Shown here: positions 9,050-18,087 of the stretch, piece after piece | Numbering within the stretch: position 1 is the first letter of the stretch | How the letters are laid out: the number at the start of each line of letters is the position of its first letter | Assembly: GCF_022458895.1 (NCBI RefSeq) | Contig: NZ_JAINFL010000003.1 | Coordinates: 434,001 to 498,000, forward strand | Direction of reading: 5' to 3' | DNA: 64,000 nt | From: Roseihalotalea indica | GTDB lineage: Bacteria; Bacteroidota; Bacteroidia; Cytophagales; Cyclobacteriaceae | The notes under the pieces: model-generated | Told to the model about the DNA's origin: nothing | The model's input: only the letters and a program-made list of their open reading frames with translations | Databases searched by the model: none | Translations under genes and position numbers: made by a program

Positions 9050-9052
9050 CTT
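9003..9052 (+). repeat. Left attachment site (50-bp direct repeat)
   Basis: These 50 bases are identical to 48553-48602. The match starts at CCTGCTTTGGG in the anticodon arm and runs to two bases past the tRNA end. The bases on either side differ. The repeat defines the left end of the island, whose unit length is 39,550 bp. Confidence 0.95.
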
Positions 9053-9060
9053 GATTATCA

Positions 9061-9095
9061 GCCACTTACGAGTAACATCGTGAGTGGCTTTTTTT
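9061..9095 (+). terminator. Terminator behind tRNA-Pro (element-borne)
   Basis: An 11-bp stem (GCCACTTACGA with TCGTGAGTGGC, one G-U) with a 6-nt loop, then seven T. It lies inside the island, so the element brings a replacement terminator for the tRNA transcript it interrupts. Confidence 0.8.
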
Positions 9096-9118
9096 ATTTG
9101 CAAGCAATTTGCAAGCAT
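9096..9118 (+). repeat. Integrase arm-type repeats, left end
   Basis: Two copies of TTTGCAAGCA, with an 11-bp period. The same pair, one base different, occurs at 48431-48452 just before the integrase gene at the other end and in the same orientation. Paired repeats split between the two ends are typical of arm-binding sites of tyrosine integrases. Confidence 0.65.
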
Positions 9119-9244
9119 TTAGAGGTTTTCGCGAATGCTTTTGTCTTTGTAGCTCACCCTATTCCTAATTATACGGCCTTACAGATTAACTGATCTTCCC
9201 AATCCTTCGTATTATTATGTATCTGCAAAATATACATCTGATGC

Positions 9245-9511
9245 ATGAATGTCATTTGTCTGGAAGAGAAAGCATTTTACGAATTAATTGAGCGGGTCGT
9301 TGAGCGCTTAAGTGAAAAGCATAACGTCCCGCCGGAAAAATGGATCGACGGCGAGCAGGCTATGCAAAAGCTTCGCATCAAATCTACAACCACCCTTCAA
9401 AAGCTTCGCGATGAAGGCAAAATTGAATTCTCAAAAATGGGGAAGATCATTTTGTATAATAGCTTTTCCATTGATGCGTATATTGAGCAAAATAAAAAAA
9501 CAACCTTTTAA
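9245..9511 (+). CDS. Helix-turn-helix protein, excisionase-like
   Basis: An 88-aa protein of the HTH_17/MerR-like type common in Bacteroidota mobile elements. An N-terminal helix (FYELIERVVERLSEKH) precedes a winged-helix DNA-binding segment (WIDGEQAMQKLRIKSTT through IILYNSFSIDAYIEQN). It has the same layout as the 95-aa protein at 58493-58780 in the neighbouring element (W..(G/S)..A...L.I...TLQ.LR..G...(F/Y)SK.G.I). It lies just inside the left attachment site, a usual place for a recombination directionality factor, so it may control excision; this is inference. It is followed after 3 bp by a small gene, suggesting an operon with the coupling protein. Confidence 0.75.
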   Translation: MNVICLEEKAFYELIERVVERLSEKHNVPPEKWIDGEQAMQKLRIKSTTTLQKLRDEGKIEFSKMGKIILYNSFSIDAYIEQNKKTTF

Positions 9512-9514
9512 GCT

Positions 9515-9793
9515 ATGGGAGAAGAAAAGGAAAACTTAAAAGTCTCAGAAGAATATAAAAAAGCCTACAATCAGGCTGATATGATCTATACTTATATGCC
9601 GCATATTCTGAAGGGTATCAAGATTCCCGAAGGTGAGAAGAGTGAATATGCTCAAGGGTTTAAAGACCGTATCCGGCAGTATGAAATGGAGAAGGATGCC
9701 ATCAAGAATTTTTCCTATGAACAGCTGCGCGAAAAATACGGTAAAGACCTTGGTGACGATAAGGATCGCTTTAAGGATCTTACCAAAGAGTAA
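9515..9793 (+). CDS. Hypothetical protein, 92 aa
   Basis: A short, highly charged, helical protein (MGEEKENLKVSEEYKKAYN ... KDRFKDLTKE) without signal peptide or membrane helix. It sits between the HTH gene (3-bp gap) and the coupling ATPase gene (14-bp gap), so the three are probably one operon. The position suggests an accessory role in mobilization, for example at oriT or with the coupling protein, but no motif proves this. Confidence 0.6.
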   Translation: MGEEKENLKVSEEYKKAYNQADMIYTYMPHILKGIKIPEGEKSEYAQGFKDRIRQYEMEKDAIKNFSYEQLREKYGKDLGDDKDRFKDLTKE

Positions 9794-9807
9794 GATCGCC
9801 AAACATT

Positions 9808-11352
9808 ATGAGCATACTTAAAAATACATTTTCATCCGGTAAGAATTATGAAGAGCTACTTGATCAGACCCTATACAAAGTCCCAGGCACAGATACAAAA
9901 ATAACCTGGGCCGACAGTGTTGAAGGCACGCTTATTACAGGGGCTACCGGAAGCGGAAAGTCATCCGGTCCCGGCAGGCATGCCGCTTTGGCCATGCTGA
10001 AAAAAGGCTTTGGTTTTTGCGTGCTGTGCGCCAAGCCAGATGAAAAAGACCAATGGCTCGAATATACCAAAGAAGCCAAACGCACTAATGATCTGGTCAT
10101 CTTCAACAAATCCAGCGATCTAAAATTTAATTTCCTCAAATATGAAATGGAGCGTCAAGGAGAAGGCGCAGGGGATGTCTTAAATGCCATTGACGCGCTC
10201 ATGAACCTGAATGAACAAAACCGTGTCTATCGCTCTGGTGGCGGCGGAGACAATGAAGAGCGGTTTTGGGATAATTCGCTCAGGCGATTGATTAGTAGAA
10301 CCATTACCCTGTTAAGATTAGCCGGTGAGGAGGTCAGCATTCTTAATATGCGCAAAGTTGTTTCGGACTGTTTTAAAGGAGATGAGCCAAAGCTCTACCA
10401 TCATCTTAAACGTACCAGCACTACAACAGAAGAAATTGATCCGCACACCAGAAGGCAAGCACAGGCGGATTTAGATTTATGGATCAAATCCAGCTACTTT
10501 TTGCAGATATTGGAGGAAGTCAGTGAACAGACATTTGCAAACTCTTCCGAAGAGGAAACTGCCTTATTAGTTTTAGATTACTGGCTGAAAGAATTCCCCA
10601 AAATCTCTGAGAAGACGACTAGCATCATTGTAGAGTCCTACATGGGTATCATCGAACCTTTTTTGAATGATGGTATATTAAAGAAACAGTTCTCCAGCGG
10701 ACTGGATAAAATGCTACTACCAGAGAACACAGTCACGGATAACAAAATCATGATCATTGATTTTCCTATCAAAGAATTTGGTTTGGCCGGTATTTATGCA
10801 GCTACCATCTATAAGACCACTTTTCAGGCGGCGATGGAGCGGCGCAATATTAAAACCGAGAATGACCCAAAACCCGTAGGATTATGGATTGATGAATACC
10901 AGTCATTTTGCAATCCAATGACTGATAGTTTATTCCAAACGACCGCACGCAGTTCCTGGATCGCTACCGTTTACATTACTCAAAACATCAACAATATTTA
11001 CTTCGTGATGGGCAATAAGATGCCGGAGGCCAGAGCCAAGAGTTTGTTAGGTAATTTAAACTTAAAGTATTTTGCCAGTAATGCTGACGTTGAAACTAAT
11101 CAATGGGCTTCTGATATGATCGGACAGCATGTTGCCGATTTAGAAAACCTAAGTATCAATAAGGAAATGGAGATCAGCAAAACCAAACATCAGCAGATGC
11201 AAGCACGGGTTACGCCAGATCATTTCACGATTTTAAAAACAGGCCGAAAAGCAAATAAATATGTTGTTGAGGCCATCGTATTCAAGGCAGGAAAAAGATG
11301 GGGTAAGAATAGCGAGAATTACGCAACCGTAGCATTTAAGCAAAGGGATTGA
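9808..11352 (+). CDS. Conjugative coupling ATPase (TraD/TrwB/VirD4-like)
   Basis: This ATPase links the relaxase-DNA complex to a type IV secretion channel. It has Walker A GATGSGKS (residues 45-52) and Walker B GLWIDEYQSF (about 358-367), with the family's LVIFN, FANSSEEE and ITQN segments between and after. At 514 aa it lacks the N-terminal membrane helices of TrwB/TraD, so it is probably a soluble type recruited to a membrane partner. Its likely partner is the MobF relaxase 21 kb downstream, as MobF systems normally use TrwB/TraD-type couplers. No channel genes are present in the island. It is convergent with the RTX gene, with a terminator between. Confidence 0.82.
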   Translation: MSILKNTFSSGKNYEELLDQTLYKVPGTDTKITWADSVEGTLITGATGSGKSSGPGRHAALAMLKKGFGFCVLCAKPDEKDQWLEYTKEAKRTNDLVIFNKSSDLKFNFLKYEMERQGEGAGDVLNAIDALMNLNEQNRVYRSGGGGDNEERFWDNSLRRLISRTITLLRLAGEEVSILNMRKVVSDCFKGDEPKLYHHLKRTSTTTEEIDPHTRRQAQADLDLWIKSSYFLQILEEVSEQTFANSSEEETALLVLDYWLKEFPKISEKTTSIIVESYMGIIEPFLNDGILKKQFSSGLDKMLLPENTVTDNKIMIIDFPIKEFGLAGIYAATIYKTTFQAAMERRNIKTENDPKPVGLWIDEYQSFCNPMTDSLFQTTARSSWIATVYITQNINNIYFVMGNKMPEARAKSLLGNLNLKYFASNADVETNQWASDMIGQHVADLENLSINKEMEISKTKHQQMQARVTPDHFTILKTGRKANKYVVEAIVFKAGKRWGKNSENYATVAFKQRD

Positions 11353-11412
11353 TGCTTTTCATTTTTTGGACAGGAACAGTAGGAAAATATAGTGTTATCA
11401 ATACCCTTAAGA

Positions 11413-11443
11413 TAAAAAAGCCGGGCTTAGCATCCGGCTTTTG
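11413..11443. terminator. Bidirectional terminator
   Basis: AAAAAAGCCGG, a 9-nt loop, then CCGGCTTTTT: a GC-rich stem flanked by A and T runs, placed between the convergent coupling protein and RTX genes, so it can serve both. Confidence 0.75.
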
Positions 11444-11466
11444 TGGTTACTTAAAGATAATTAGAA

Positions 11467-14400
11467 TTAAACTAGAATTGTTCTTTGCTCAACCAGATCA
11501 TTAAGCTGCTCTGCTCTGGCCGTGACATCGCTTCCGTAATCCAGGCCGCTGTGAAAGCCGTAAATTCTTGCAACTGTGTTTTGGGAAGTAAATTCACCGC
11601 TGCCGGTTTGATCAACGCTAAGCTCGGTAAACCCACCAACATCATGAAGCTGTACAAAATCTTCAATTGCATTGGAGAGCGGATCATAATGCCCTTTTAA
11701 AATATGCGATATATCCAGCATATCTTGGTCACGCGTAATATTGAAATCATACAAGTCATCAATGCCAGTACCCACATCCTGCGCCAGCCACTTAAAGCGG
11801 TCATTGCCCGCGCCGCCAAACAACGCGTCATTACCGTAACGGCCGGTCAGAACATCGTCGCCGTCATTTCCGGCAATCGTATCGTTTGTTTCTCCCTGGC
11901 CGGTAAAGAAATCCCTACCTCTTCCACCTTCGCTCAAATTCTTATCTGTTTTAAAGCGCGCGGCATTGGCAATTGGATCGTATTCTTCGTAAGACGGATT
12001 ATAGTCGTGCCCGAAAGCAGATTTTCCGGAGGATGCGAAACTTTCGTCTTCATAAGAGGAGAGAAACGTCCCGTTGGAGCCGCCTACCATCAGGCTGGAA
12101 CCGCCGGAAAAAATAAACTCGGAATTGGTCAGGTCCGCATTTTCAACATTGTAAATGGTAATTGTGCCACCGCCGAGAGAGATAACCGTATCTGTGTAAG
12201 AGCTTCTGGCAACCTCACTTAATGACAGGTCACCAACATCATCATAAGCGGTGAAAGAGCTCAAATCGATAACATCGCCGCCTGATACATTGAAATCGTA
12301 GATAATGTCGTCTCCGTCCCCGCTTTCATAAGCAAAGGTATCATCACCGTTCGCACCCCATAACTTGTCATTTCCCGCGCCGCCATCCAGGTAATCGTTT
12401 CCTGCATTATTGCTTGAGGAATCGCCGCGAAGTTCATCATTGCCATCTCCACCATAAAGCGCATCGGCACCCGCACCACCGTAGAGCTTATCTATACCAC
12501 TTCCACCGTAGATAAAATCGTTACCGGCATCACCGAAAAGGCTATCATTACCATTTTCACCGTAGATCAAGTCGCTATCTTCATCACCTGATACATAATC
12601 ATTGCCCTCACCGGCATAAACGGTATCGTTTCCTTCCAGAGCTTGGATACTGTCATCTCCCCCGTATCCATAGATAATATCATCAAGGGAGGCCGCGGCA
12701 TAATTGCCGTATAAGTCACTATAGGTGCCCTGAATCGTATTATTGTCGGCGTTGCCATATGTGGGAATAACAATTGTACTGATGTCTACAGTAGAGCCGC
12801 CAAAGTCCAGAATATCGATATGCTTAGAGGACCCGTTGTGGTAATAGAGATCAACCTGATTGCCGCCATAAGAAATTGACACATTGGAACCCGTCCGCGC
12901 AAAGGTTAGGTCGTCAATCGTAAGCCCGCCCTTGAACACCAGGCTGTCCACGTCCGCCGCCTGCGCGCCGCCGGTATACTCATCTACATAATTCAGCCCG
13001 CTTTCCAGCACATACACGTCATCACCCAATCCACCGTACAGATTATCGTTCCCGCTGCCACCCTCCAGCCAGTCATTCCCGTTTTGTCCATGAAGTGCAT
13101 CGCTGCCGGTACCGCCCTTCAGATAGTCATTGAGCGAATACGTCCATATGGTATCATCCCCGCCATATCCGTACACTGTATATGCATTATTATAAGGCAG
13201 ATACCAGTAGTTATCAGTTTCATCACCGACTTTCATCCTGCCGCCATAGCCATCGTATCGCAGGCCATTGGCAGAGTTACCGTCGAAGTTTTCTATGGAA
13301 TACCAGTAGTCAACAGCATCGGCCGTACCGCTATCGTCAGTCTGGCCGTAATATTTATCAACCTTGTAGTTATTCGCACCGGGAATTGAAGTTACATCTA
13401 AAAAAGCATCGACATTAGAATAATCAACACTATCGCTACCATCACCACCGTCAATAAGATCCTCACCTTCGGAACCATATATTAAATCGTTACCAGGCCC
13501 CGAGTTTACGATGTCAGAGTTATAACCACCTGGTATTTGGGCCGTATTCCAAGTTGTAATGCCAAGGAAATCTACATCATCATCTAACGTTCCCACTATA
13601 TAGTTAGGCCGTACCGCAAATTCATTTATTCCACTCCAAAGCCCGGCGTGTAGAGGCATGTCTCCTCCAATTTCGAAACGTCCCTCTGTTGAAAGATTAT
13701 AATAATCCAGAAAAAAAGTAGTCGCCTCATCACGTAAATCTTCCAGTAAAGCAATCGTAGCAGTTTCACCTATCGAATTGTTCTCTATCGTATCTGATAT
13801 TTCCCCCGTACTCATAATAGCGGCCCAAGTATCAGTAATCTGATACGAAGTCGCAGCGATTGAAACCAAATCATATGTTCCAGATGTATGTTTGAAAGCA
13901 TTTGTTCCTGCTTGAAGGACCCATTCATAAAAGAAGCTTTCTGTGTAATCTGTTTGAGTAGATAGAGCACCGTCACCTAGAAAGGGAAATAGAACTGTAC
14001 CGGCCCAAGGTGAGTAGTTGTCGTTAAATATTTCCGAGGCAGTTTGACCAGCATCATACTGGCCAATTTGCTCTAATTGTGGTAATTCATAGTTTGGATT
14101 GTTTGTAGAATCTAAAATATCGCCTGCAAACTCTTGGGCTATTAAATCAGATGTGCTTTGGAGTGCAGATGGAGAAAGAGCCACGGCATACCTCTGTAAA
14201 TACTGCTGCTCAGTATAGTCTCGGATAAATTCAGAGAAAAATTCGCCGTCATTAGCATTTACCCCAACTGAACCCTCTACCCATAACCATGCGGATTTAT
14301 CAACCCCGCTCTTTGGTTCCAAATTTCCGTTCCCGTCATCCTGTGATATTTCTGCTAAAACATATAAATACAAATCTGTGGGGGTTGCTTTTGGCGATGT

Positions 14401-14577
14401 GGCCGTTCCTATAATATTATCATACAAAGCTTGCAAAACATCTTTTTCTTTTGCACTTGGGTTGTGTGTTACTACTCCGTTAATGATGGTTTGTGCGTCA
14501 TAAGACAAAGATTCAGGGAGTAATGACAGATATGATGAGCTCAAGGTTGTGTATGTTTGATTAAAGCTATAGGCCAT
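11467..14577 (-). CDS. RTX repeat protein with type I secretion signal
   Basis: A protein of about 1036 aa with many calcium-binding nonapeptide repeats (GGxGxDxLx type, such as GGSGNDNLYGG and GENGNDSLFGD), in blocks around residues 370-420, 480-560, 640-800 and 930-980. The C-terminus (KWLAQDVGTGIDDLYDFN ... through residue 1036) resembles the type I secretion target domain that follows such repeats. The N-terminal 340 residues have no domain I recognise and may hold the activity. I start at ATG 14577 because it follows the upstream stop codon by one base; the longer start at 14607 would overlap that gene. No type I exporter genes are present. The family is mainly proteobacterial, and the GC-rich wording suggests transfer. 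Confidence 0.85.
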   Translation of the reverse strand: MAYSFNQTYTTLSSSYLSLLPESLSYDAQTIINGVVTHNPSAKEKDVLQALYDNIIGTATSPKATPTDLYLYVLAEISQDDGNGNLEPKSGVDKSAWLWVEGSVGVNANDGEFFSEFIRDYTEQQYLQRYAVALSPSALQSTSDLIAQEFAGDILDSTNNPNYELPQLEQIGQYDAGQTASEIFNDNYSPWAGTVLFPFLGDGALSTQTDYTESFFYEWVLQAGTNAFKHTSGTYDLVSIAATSYQITDTWAAIMSTGEISDTIENNSIGETATIALLEDLRDEATTFFLDYYNLSTEGRFEIGGDMPLHAGLWSGINEFAVRPNYIVGTLDDDVDFLGITTWNTAQIPGGYNSDIVNSGPGNDLIYGSEGEDLIDGGDGSDSVDYSNVDAFLDVTSIPGANNYKVDKYYGQTDDSGTADAVDYWYSIENFDGNSANGLRYDGYGGRMKVGDETDNYWYLPYNNAYTVYGYGGDDTIWTYSLNDYLKGGTGSDALHGQNGNDWLEGGSGNDNLYGGLGDDVYVLESGLNYVDEYTGGAQAADVDSLVFKGGLTIDDLTFARTGSNVSISYGGNQVDLYYHNGSSKHIDILDFGGSTVDISTIVIPTYGNADNNTIQGTYSDLYGNYAAASLDDIIYGYGGDDSIQALEGNDTVYAGEGNDYVSGDEDSDLIYGENGNDSLFGDAGNDFIYGGSGIDKLYGGAGADALYGGDGNDELRGDSSSNNAGNDYLDGGAGNDKLWGANGDDTFAYESGDGDDIIYDFNVSGGDVIDLSSFTAYDDVGDLSLSEVARSSYTDTVISLGGGTITIYNVENADLTNSEFIFSGGSSLMVGGSNGTFLSSYEDESFASSGKSAFGHDYNPSYEEYDPIANAARFKTDKNLSEGGRGRDFFTGQGETNDTIAGNDGDDVLTGRYGNDALFGGAGNDRFKWLAQDVGTGIDDLYDFNITRDQDMLDISHILKGHYDPLSNAIEDFVQLHDVGGFTELSVDQTGSGEFTSQNTVARIYGFHSGLDYGSDVTARAEQLNDLVEQRTILV

Positions 14578-14578
14578 T

Positions 14579-15280
14579 TCAGTCTCGTTGGTTAGGTGAG
14601 TTGACAATCATGGATTGAAGTCGTTGGTGTTTTTCACGAACAACATTAAGAAAATCGCTTTCTGAATATTTTCGGCCAGGTATTTTATGGGAAAAACCTA
14701 AACCTATAGGATGTATGTAAGAAGCTTTACAAGACCTCAGAATAGGGTGTGGGCCATAACGATCTTCTTCTCTACCATGACAATTTAAGAATATTGGATC
14801 GCCATTATAAGTCTTTAAAATTTCAGAATGGATCAAATAAATTTGTGTATTCCCATTATCCAGTTTGATTGTTCCATTTTCCAAAGTCTCTTTATGGTTT
14901 TCATCAAATCTGGAGATTGTATGACGGACAAATTCATTTATAAATTTTTCTTTGTTGGGAATGACATTAAGTCGGAATCCAGCACTCCCTACCTCAGTGA
15001 CACTTTTAAGAAGATTTATATCGCAGTGCTTACGATCACTGATGCCGTAGTTCATTCCATTTGTAATAACATTCCAAATATGCCCCTCTCGAGGAAGTTT
15101 GATGTAAACCCCGTCCATTTCCACGATCACATAATCGGAATCACATTGTTTATTAAAATCAATCTTTGGTTTTTCTCGGGGCGTCACAGTTTTTATGAAA
15201 CCTTCACGGGAAAGTTGCACGACAACAATCAAAATTGGTATGCAAATTACAATGAATAAAATAATTAGAAGTTTTTTCAT
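14579..15280 (-). CDS. Membrane-anchored protein paired with the RTX gene
   Basis: It begins MKKLLIILFIVICIPILIVVV, a single uncleaved membrane helix or signal anchor, so most of the 233 residues would lie outside the cytoplasm. The remaining part has four cysteines (near QCDSD, HCDIN, NCHGR and SCKAS) that could form disulfides. I do not recognise the family. The stop codon is one base from the RTX start codon, so the two are translationally coupled and probably work together. Possible roles are immunity, chaperone or anchoring partner for the RTX protein; this is inference from context. The start could also be four codons upstream at 15292. Confidence 0.65.
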   Translation of the reverse strand: MKKLLIILFIVICIPILIVVVQLSREGFIKTVTPREKPKIDFNKQCDSDYVIVEMDGVYIKLPREGHIWNVITNGMNYGISDRKHCDINLLKSVTEVGSAGFRLNVIPNKEKFINEFVRHTISRFDENHKETLENGTIKLDNGNTQIYLIHSEILKTYNGDPIFLNCHGREEDRYGPHPILRSCKASYIHPIGLGFSHKIPGRKYSESDFLNVVREKHQRLQSMIVNSPNQRD

Positions 15281-15485
15281 GCCCAGCCCCACAATTAATT
15301 TACGGTATCAGTAGGATGAAAAAATGTAAACCTCTGCTATTATCCACAAAATCAAATCGGCAAATAGCCATTCAGACAATAAGGAAGTATATTAATTAAC
15401 ATAAGAAATACCCATTTGTAGCTATTTTAAGTATGGGCATTTTTTCCGATATTAAGCCTTATTCACCCTCACATCTACCTACATT

Positions 15486-16325
15486 ATGACGCAAGATACC
15501 AGAGCTCTGGTTGATGAAATCAAGGAGCACTATTTCCTCGTTAAAAAGAACTCAGTTTGGGGAACATTGATTGCAGCAATTACGGTACTGGTGGGTTGGG
15601 GATTTTTGAGCTGGTCAAATCTAGGCGATACAATTGAAAAGAAGCTGGATGAAAAGTTAGGCGGCGATTATGAGGAGTATAAAACAACAATGGAAACTCG
15701 ACTTGATAGTCTTGAGACAATTGTAGTTCATGGCAATGATTATTTAAACGGCCTTAAACAAACCCAAGTTGAAGCCGCCAATATTTCGGGCAGCATGGAA
15801 GGAATGAATACTAATGCCCAAAGAATTTTAAACAATCTTAGGAAAAATACGCCTTACATACCAAGTGCCGGTTCAGTCGTAAAACCCAAATACAATGTGT
15901 TCAATTTTCTTCAAGGTGAACCGCCTGCGCCTTACAATCAGGATGAAAGACAAAGACTTTACGTTCACATTAAAACACCCGATACTGCAAAAAACGGTCA
16001 ATTCTGGCGTTATGATTTAAAAGGATATGCTTATGGTTCCGTTATGCCGTTGGATATCACATGGATCGGATATGCTTATGCCGACGCTACTGATGATTTG
16101 ATAGCCAATGATCAGGTTGTTTTGAATAACTCTTTGTTAAAAGAATCTCCTGTAAAAGCAAGTCAGTATATCGGTTCTGATAATCATCATTATCTAAAAT
16201 TTGGTCCGATTGATACATATTATCTGAGCTTTTATCTAGACTTCATACCCACGCACCCCGAAGTTATCGATCATAATTTCTCAGGGTTTGAGGTTAAATT
16301 CAGATCGGATGATGGTCCTATGTAA
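15486..16325 (+). CDS. Hypothetical membrane protein with coiled coil
   Basis: It begins with a short cytoplasmic segment (about 24 residues), then a membrane helix (VWGTLIAAITVLVGWGFLSW), then a predicted coiled coil (about 45-120, for example KKLDEKLGGDYEEYKTTMETRLDS in two parts), and a C-terminal domain of about 140 residues. That domain (VHIKTPDTAKNGQFWRYDLKG ... LKFGPIDTYYLSFYLDF) has a rhythm reminiscent of phage tail-fibre or receptor-binding domains. The resemblance is from memory and weak. It lies in tandem with the HEPN gene (21-bp gap), so the two may be one operon. Confidence 0.6.
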   Translation: MTQDTRALVDEIKEHYFLVKKNSVWGTLIAAITVLVGWGFLSWSNLGDTIEKKLDEKLGGDYEEYKTTMETRLDSLETIVVHGNDYLNGLKQTQVEAANISGSMEGMNTNAQRILNNLRKNTPYIPSAGSVVKPKYNVFNFLQGEPPAPYNQDERQRLYVHIKTPDTAKNGQFWRYDLKGYAYGSVMPLDITWIGYAYADATDDLIANDQVVLNNSLLKESPVKASQYIGSDNHHYLKFGPIDTYYLSFYLDFIPTHPEVIDHNFSGFEVKFRSDDGPM

Positions 16326-16346
16326 ACATTTTAATTAGCCTATAGT

Positions 16347-16823
16347 ATGGGGAATTACCGCAATATAGAACTGGACTTTATCACACGAACTCTCGCTTTA
16401 ATTTCACAGTATGAGGCGCTTGTTCATAGATATGAATTTAAGGAGCAGTATAATTACACCTTGTTACTCAATTGCCTACTTGGACTTGTGGTCATGCCGA
16501 AAGAAAGGACTATTACCCATATACCGGCTGATAGAATAACGCAGGAGTTGAGGCGAGAGATGGGTCTTGTAGAGTCATGGGTTGACCCTGATATAATTAC
16601 TTTACGGCAGCTTATTGTGAAGCTTAGGCATGCTATTGCCCACTTTGATATTGAAATAACCTCTGATAATCAAGAAGACTTTCTAATTGATAAAATCGTT
16701 TTTCGGGATAGTGAGAGGGAAAATTCGCCGGAAATAGCACGCTTCAGTTCGAGCGAGTTGCTTCCTTTTATAAGGTACTATGCAAATTGGTTAATAAGCA
16801 ATATTGAGCGGTATGAAAATTAA
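16347..16823 (+). CDS. HEPN-family nuclease-like protein
   Basis: A 158-aa all-helical protein with the HEPN ribonuclease signature R-x4-H (RHAIAH, R94 and H99) inside LRQLIVKLRHAIAHFDIEI. The overall sequence resembles the pEK499-p136 type of HEPN proteins. HEPN proteins are RNases in many toxin-antitoxin, abortive-infection and CRISPR systems. No nucleotidyltransferase (MNT) partner is adjacent; the neighbour upstream is the membrane/coiled-coil gene. Whether it is an independent toxin or part of a two-gene unit with that protein cannot be decided from sequence. Confidence 0.75.
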   Translation: MGNYRNIELDFITRTLALISQYEALVHRYEFKEQYNYTLLLNCLLGLVVMPKERTITHIPADRITQELRREMGLVESWVDPDIITLRQLIVKLRHAIAHFDIEITSDNQEDFLIDKIVFRDSERENSPEIARFSSSELLPFIRYYANWLISNIERYEN

Positions 16824-16835
16824 AATTCAACCTTT

Positions 16836-17273
16836 TCAATAAGATGATCGGATATGAAATCTCTCTAAAGCCCTTTGCGCCCACGCACTGCCGTGCCAGG
16901 CATAGTAGCACATCATATCGGTACCTGCGTGAAAGAATTCCATAGCCTTTATCTTTTCAGGTCCCGTTGTTCTTTTTTTGTAAACATCACAAATCTGATA
17001 GATATCCGAGGAGAAAGGTGGACTGTTATGTCGCTTGAAGCTTTTTGCCTTGGCCGGTAGTCTTTGCGCGGGACGGGAATATACGTAAGCCATATAATCG
17101 GCTTCAGAGCAAAAGAATGCCAACCCAAATTTAAGCTGTTCATCCTGCCAGCGAATGCGCGTTCCTTGAGAAAAACGCTGCATCTGTGTACCGAAATGCC
17201 CGCAGGTATCAAAAAGGTCATACCCTCTTTCGCGGCATTCAATAGCCCAAAGTTTTCCGATTAATCCGACCAT
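16836..17273 (-). CDS. Hypothetical protein, 145 aa
   Basis: A basic, aromatic-rich protein with no signal peptide. It contains several Cys and Trp (WAIECRERGYDLF, DMMCYYAWHGSAW) and ends RALERFHIRSSY. No known family is recognised. It is convergent with the HEPN gene (13 bp apart) and divergent from the nuclease gene. Base composition is similar to the relaxase region, so it probably belongs to the proteobacterial-like part of the island. Confidence 0.5.
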   Translation of the reverse strand: MVGLIGKLWAIECRERGYDLFDTCGHFGTQMQRFSQGTRIRWQDEQLKFGLAFFCSEADYMAYVYSRPAQRLPAKAKSFKRHNSPPFSSDIYQICDVYKKRTTGPEKIKAMEFFHAGTDMMCYYAWHGSAWAQRALERFHIRSSY

Positions 17274-17370
17274 TAATGAAGATAAGAAGAGCGCGCGCTA
17301 TTTACAAACATGATCAATTAAGAAAAGATAAAATCTAACACGAGTTTTGTCGGAGAATAGAAGAGAGTAC

Positions 17371-17829
17371 ATGCCGCTCAAAATAATCATTGCACTTGTC
17401 TTATTATGCTCAATTGCACATGCAAAAGAGCGCATAGAATTACCTGAAAATTATGAATTTGAAACGCTACAAGAAGGCATTTATCAGGAGGTGGATCTTG
17501 AGCGCGTGATAGATGGCGATACCTTCGTCGCCTCAGGTAGAAAAATAAGACTATGGGGTATAGATGCCCCTGAAAAAAACGAGCCGCTATACTGGTCAAG
17601 CAGCACTTTGCTCAAAGGTATTTTAGAAAGTGAAACATTATCATGTAAATTGATTGAGAAAGATAGATACCAAAGATATGTCATGCACTGTTTGTCTGGA
17701 TCACTGGATGTTGGCTCTATGATGGTGAATATGGGTATGGCAAAAGACTATAGCCGTTACAGCGGAAATTACTATCAATACGAACAAGATCAAGCCAAAG
17801 CAAATAAAAGGGGAATGTGGCGTGAGTAA
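17371..17829 (+). CDS. Secreted thermonuclease-family protein (SNase-like)
   Basis: A 152-aa protein with a clear signal peptide (MPLKIIIALVLLCSIAHA, then KER) followed by one staphylococcal-nuclease domain. The catalytic pattern is present: VIDGDT (D48, D50), R60, GIDAPE (D65, E68) and DRYQR (R102). It would cleave DNA or RNA in the periplasm or outside the cell with calcium. I start at ATG 17371, preceded by AAGAGAG, because the longer TTG start hides the signal peptide. SNase genes of this size are common on proteobacterial conjugative plasmids. The next small gene overlaps its end by 8 bases. Confidence 0.85.
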   Translation: MPLKIIIALVLLCSIAHAKERIELPENYEFETLQEGIYQEVDLERVIDGDTFVASGRKIRLWGIDAPEKNEPLYWSSSTLLKGILESETLSCKLIEKDRYQRYVMHCLSGSLDVGSMMVNMGMAKDYSRYSGNYYQYEQDQAKANKRGMWRE

Positions 17830-18004
17830 ACCTACAGACTTTTTAAAACATTTGGGGAAAAAACAAGTCAGTCAGAAAAGGGCAGAAGAACTTATCAGAC
17901 AATTGGAAAAGACTTCTCAAGGGTTACCGGCAGGGTATTGGGCTGAGCATCACGGTATAATAGAGCAGACATTTTACGAAAGTGAAAAGGCTGAATTAGA
18001 TTAG
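17822..18004 (+). CDS. Small hypothetical protein, 60 aa
   Basis: It starts at GTG 17822 inside the end of the thermonuclease gene (8-bp overlap), pointing to translational coupling. The peptide is short, charged and helical (KKQVSQKRAEELIRQLEKTSQG) with no membrane segment. It might bind or regulate the neighbouring gene product, but no family is recognised. Confidence 0.5.
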   Translation: MSKPTDFLKHLGKKQVSQKRAEELIRQLEKTSQGLPAGYWAEHHGIIEQTFYESEKAELD

Positions 18005-18087
18005 GTGTTATTGAACACAACAAACATTCTTGGTAAACCGTGAACACCTAAAAAATAAGCGTATAAAAACTTACGTCCTGATGGTAT

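Noticed and set aside
11485..12222. Plus-strand frames opposite the RTX gene
   Set aside because: Shadows of the repetitive, GC-biased RTX coding sequence.
12261..13418. Further frames on both strands inside the RTX gene
   Set aside because: The repeat structure of the RTX gene keeps other frames open by chance.
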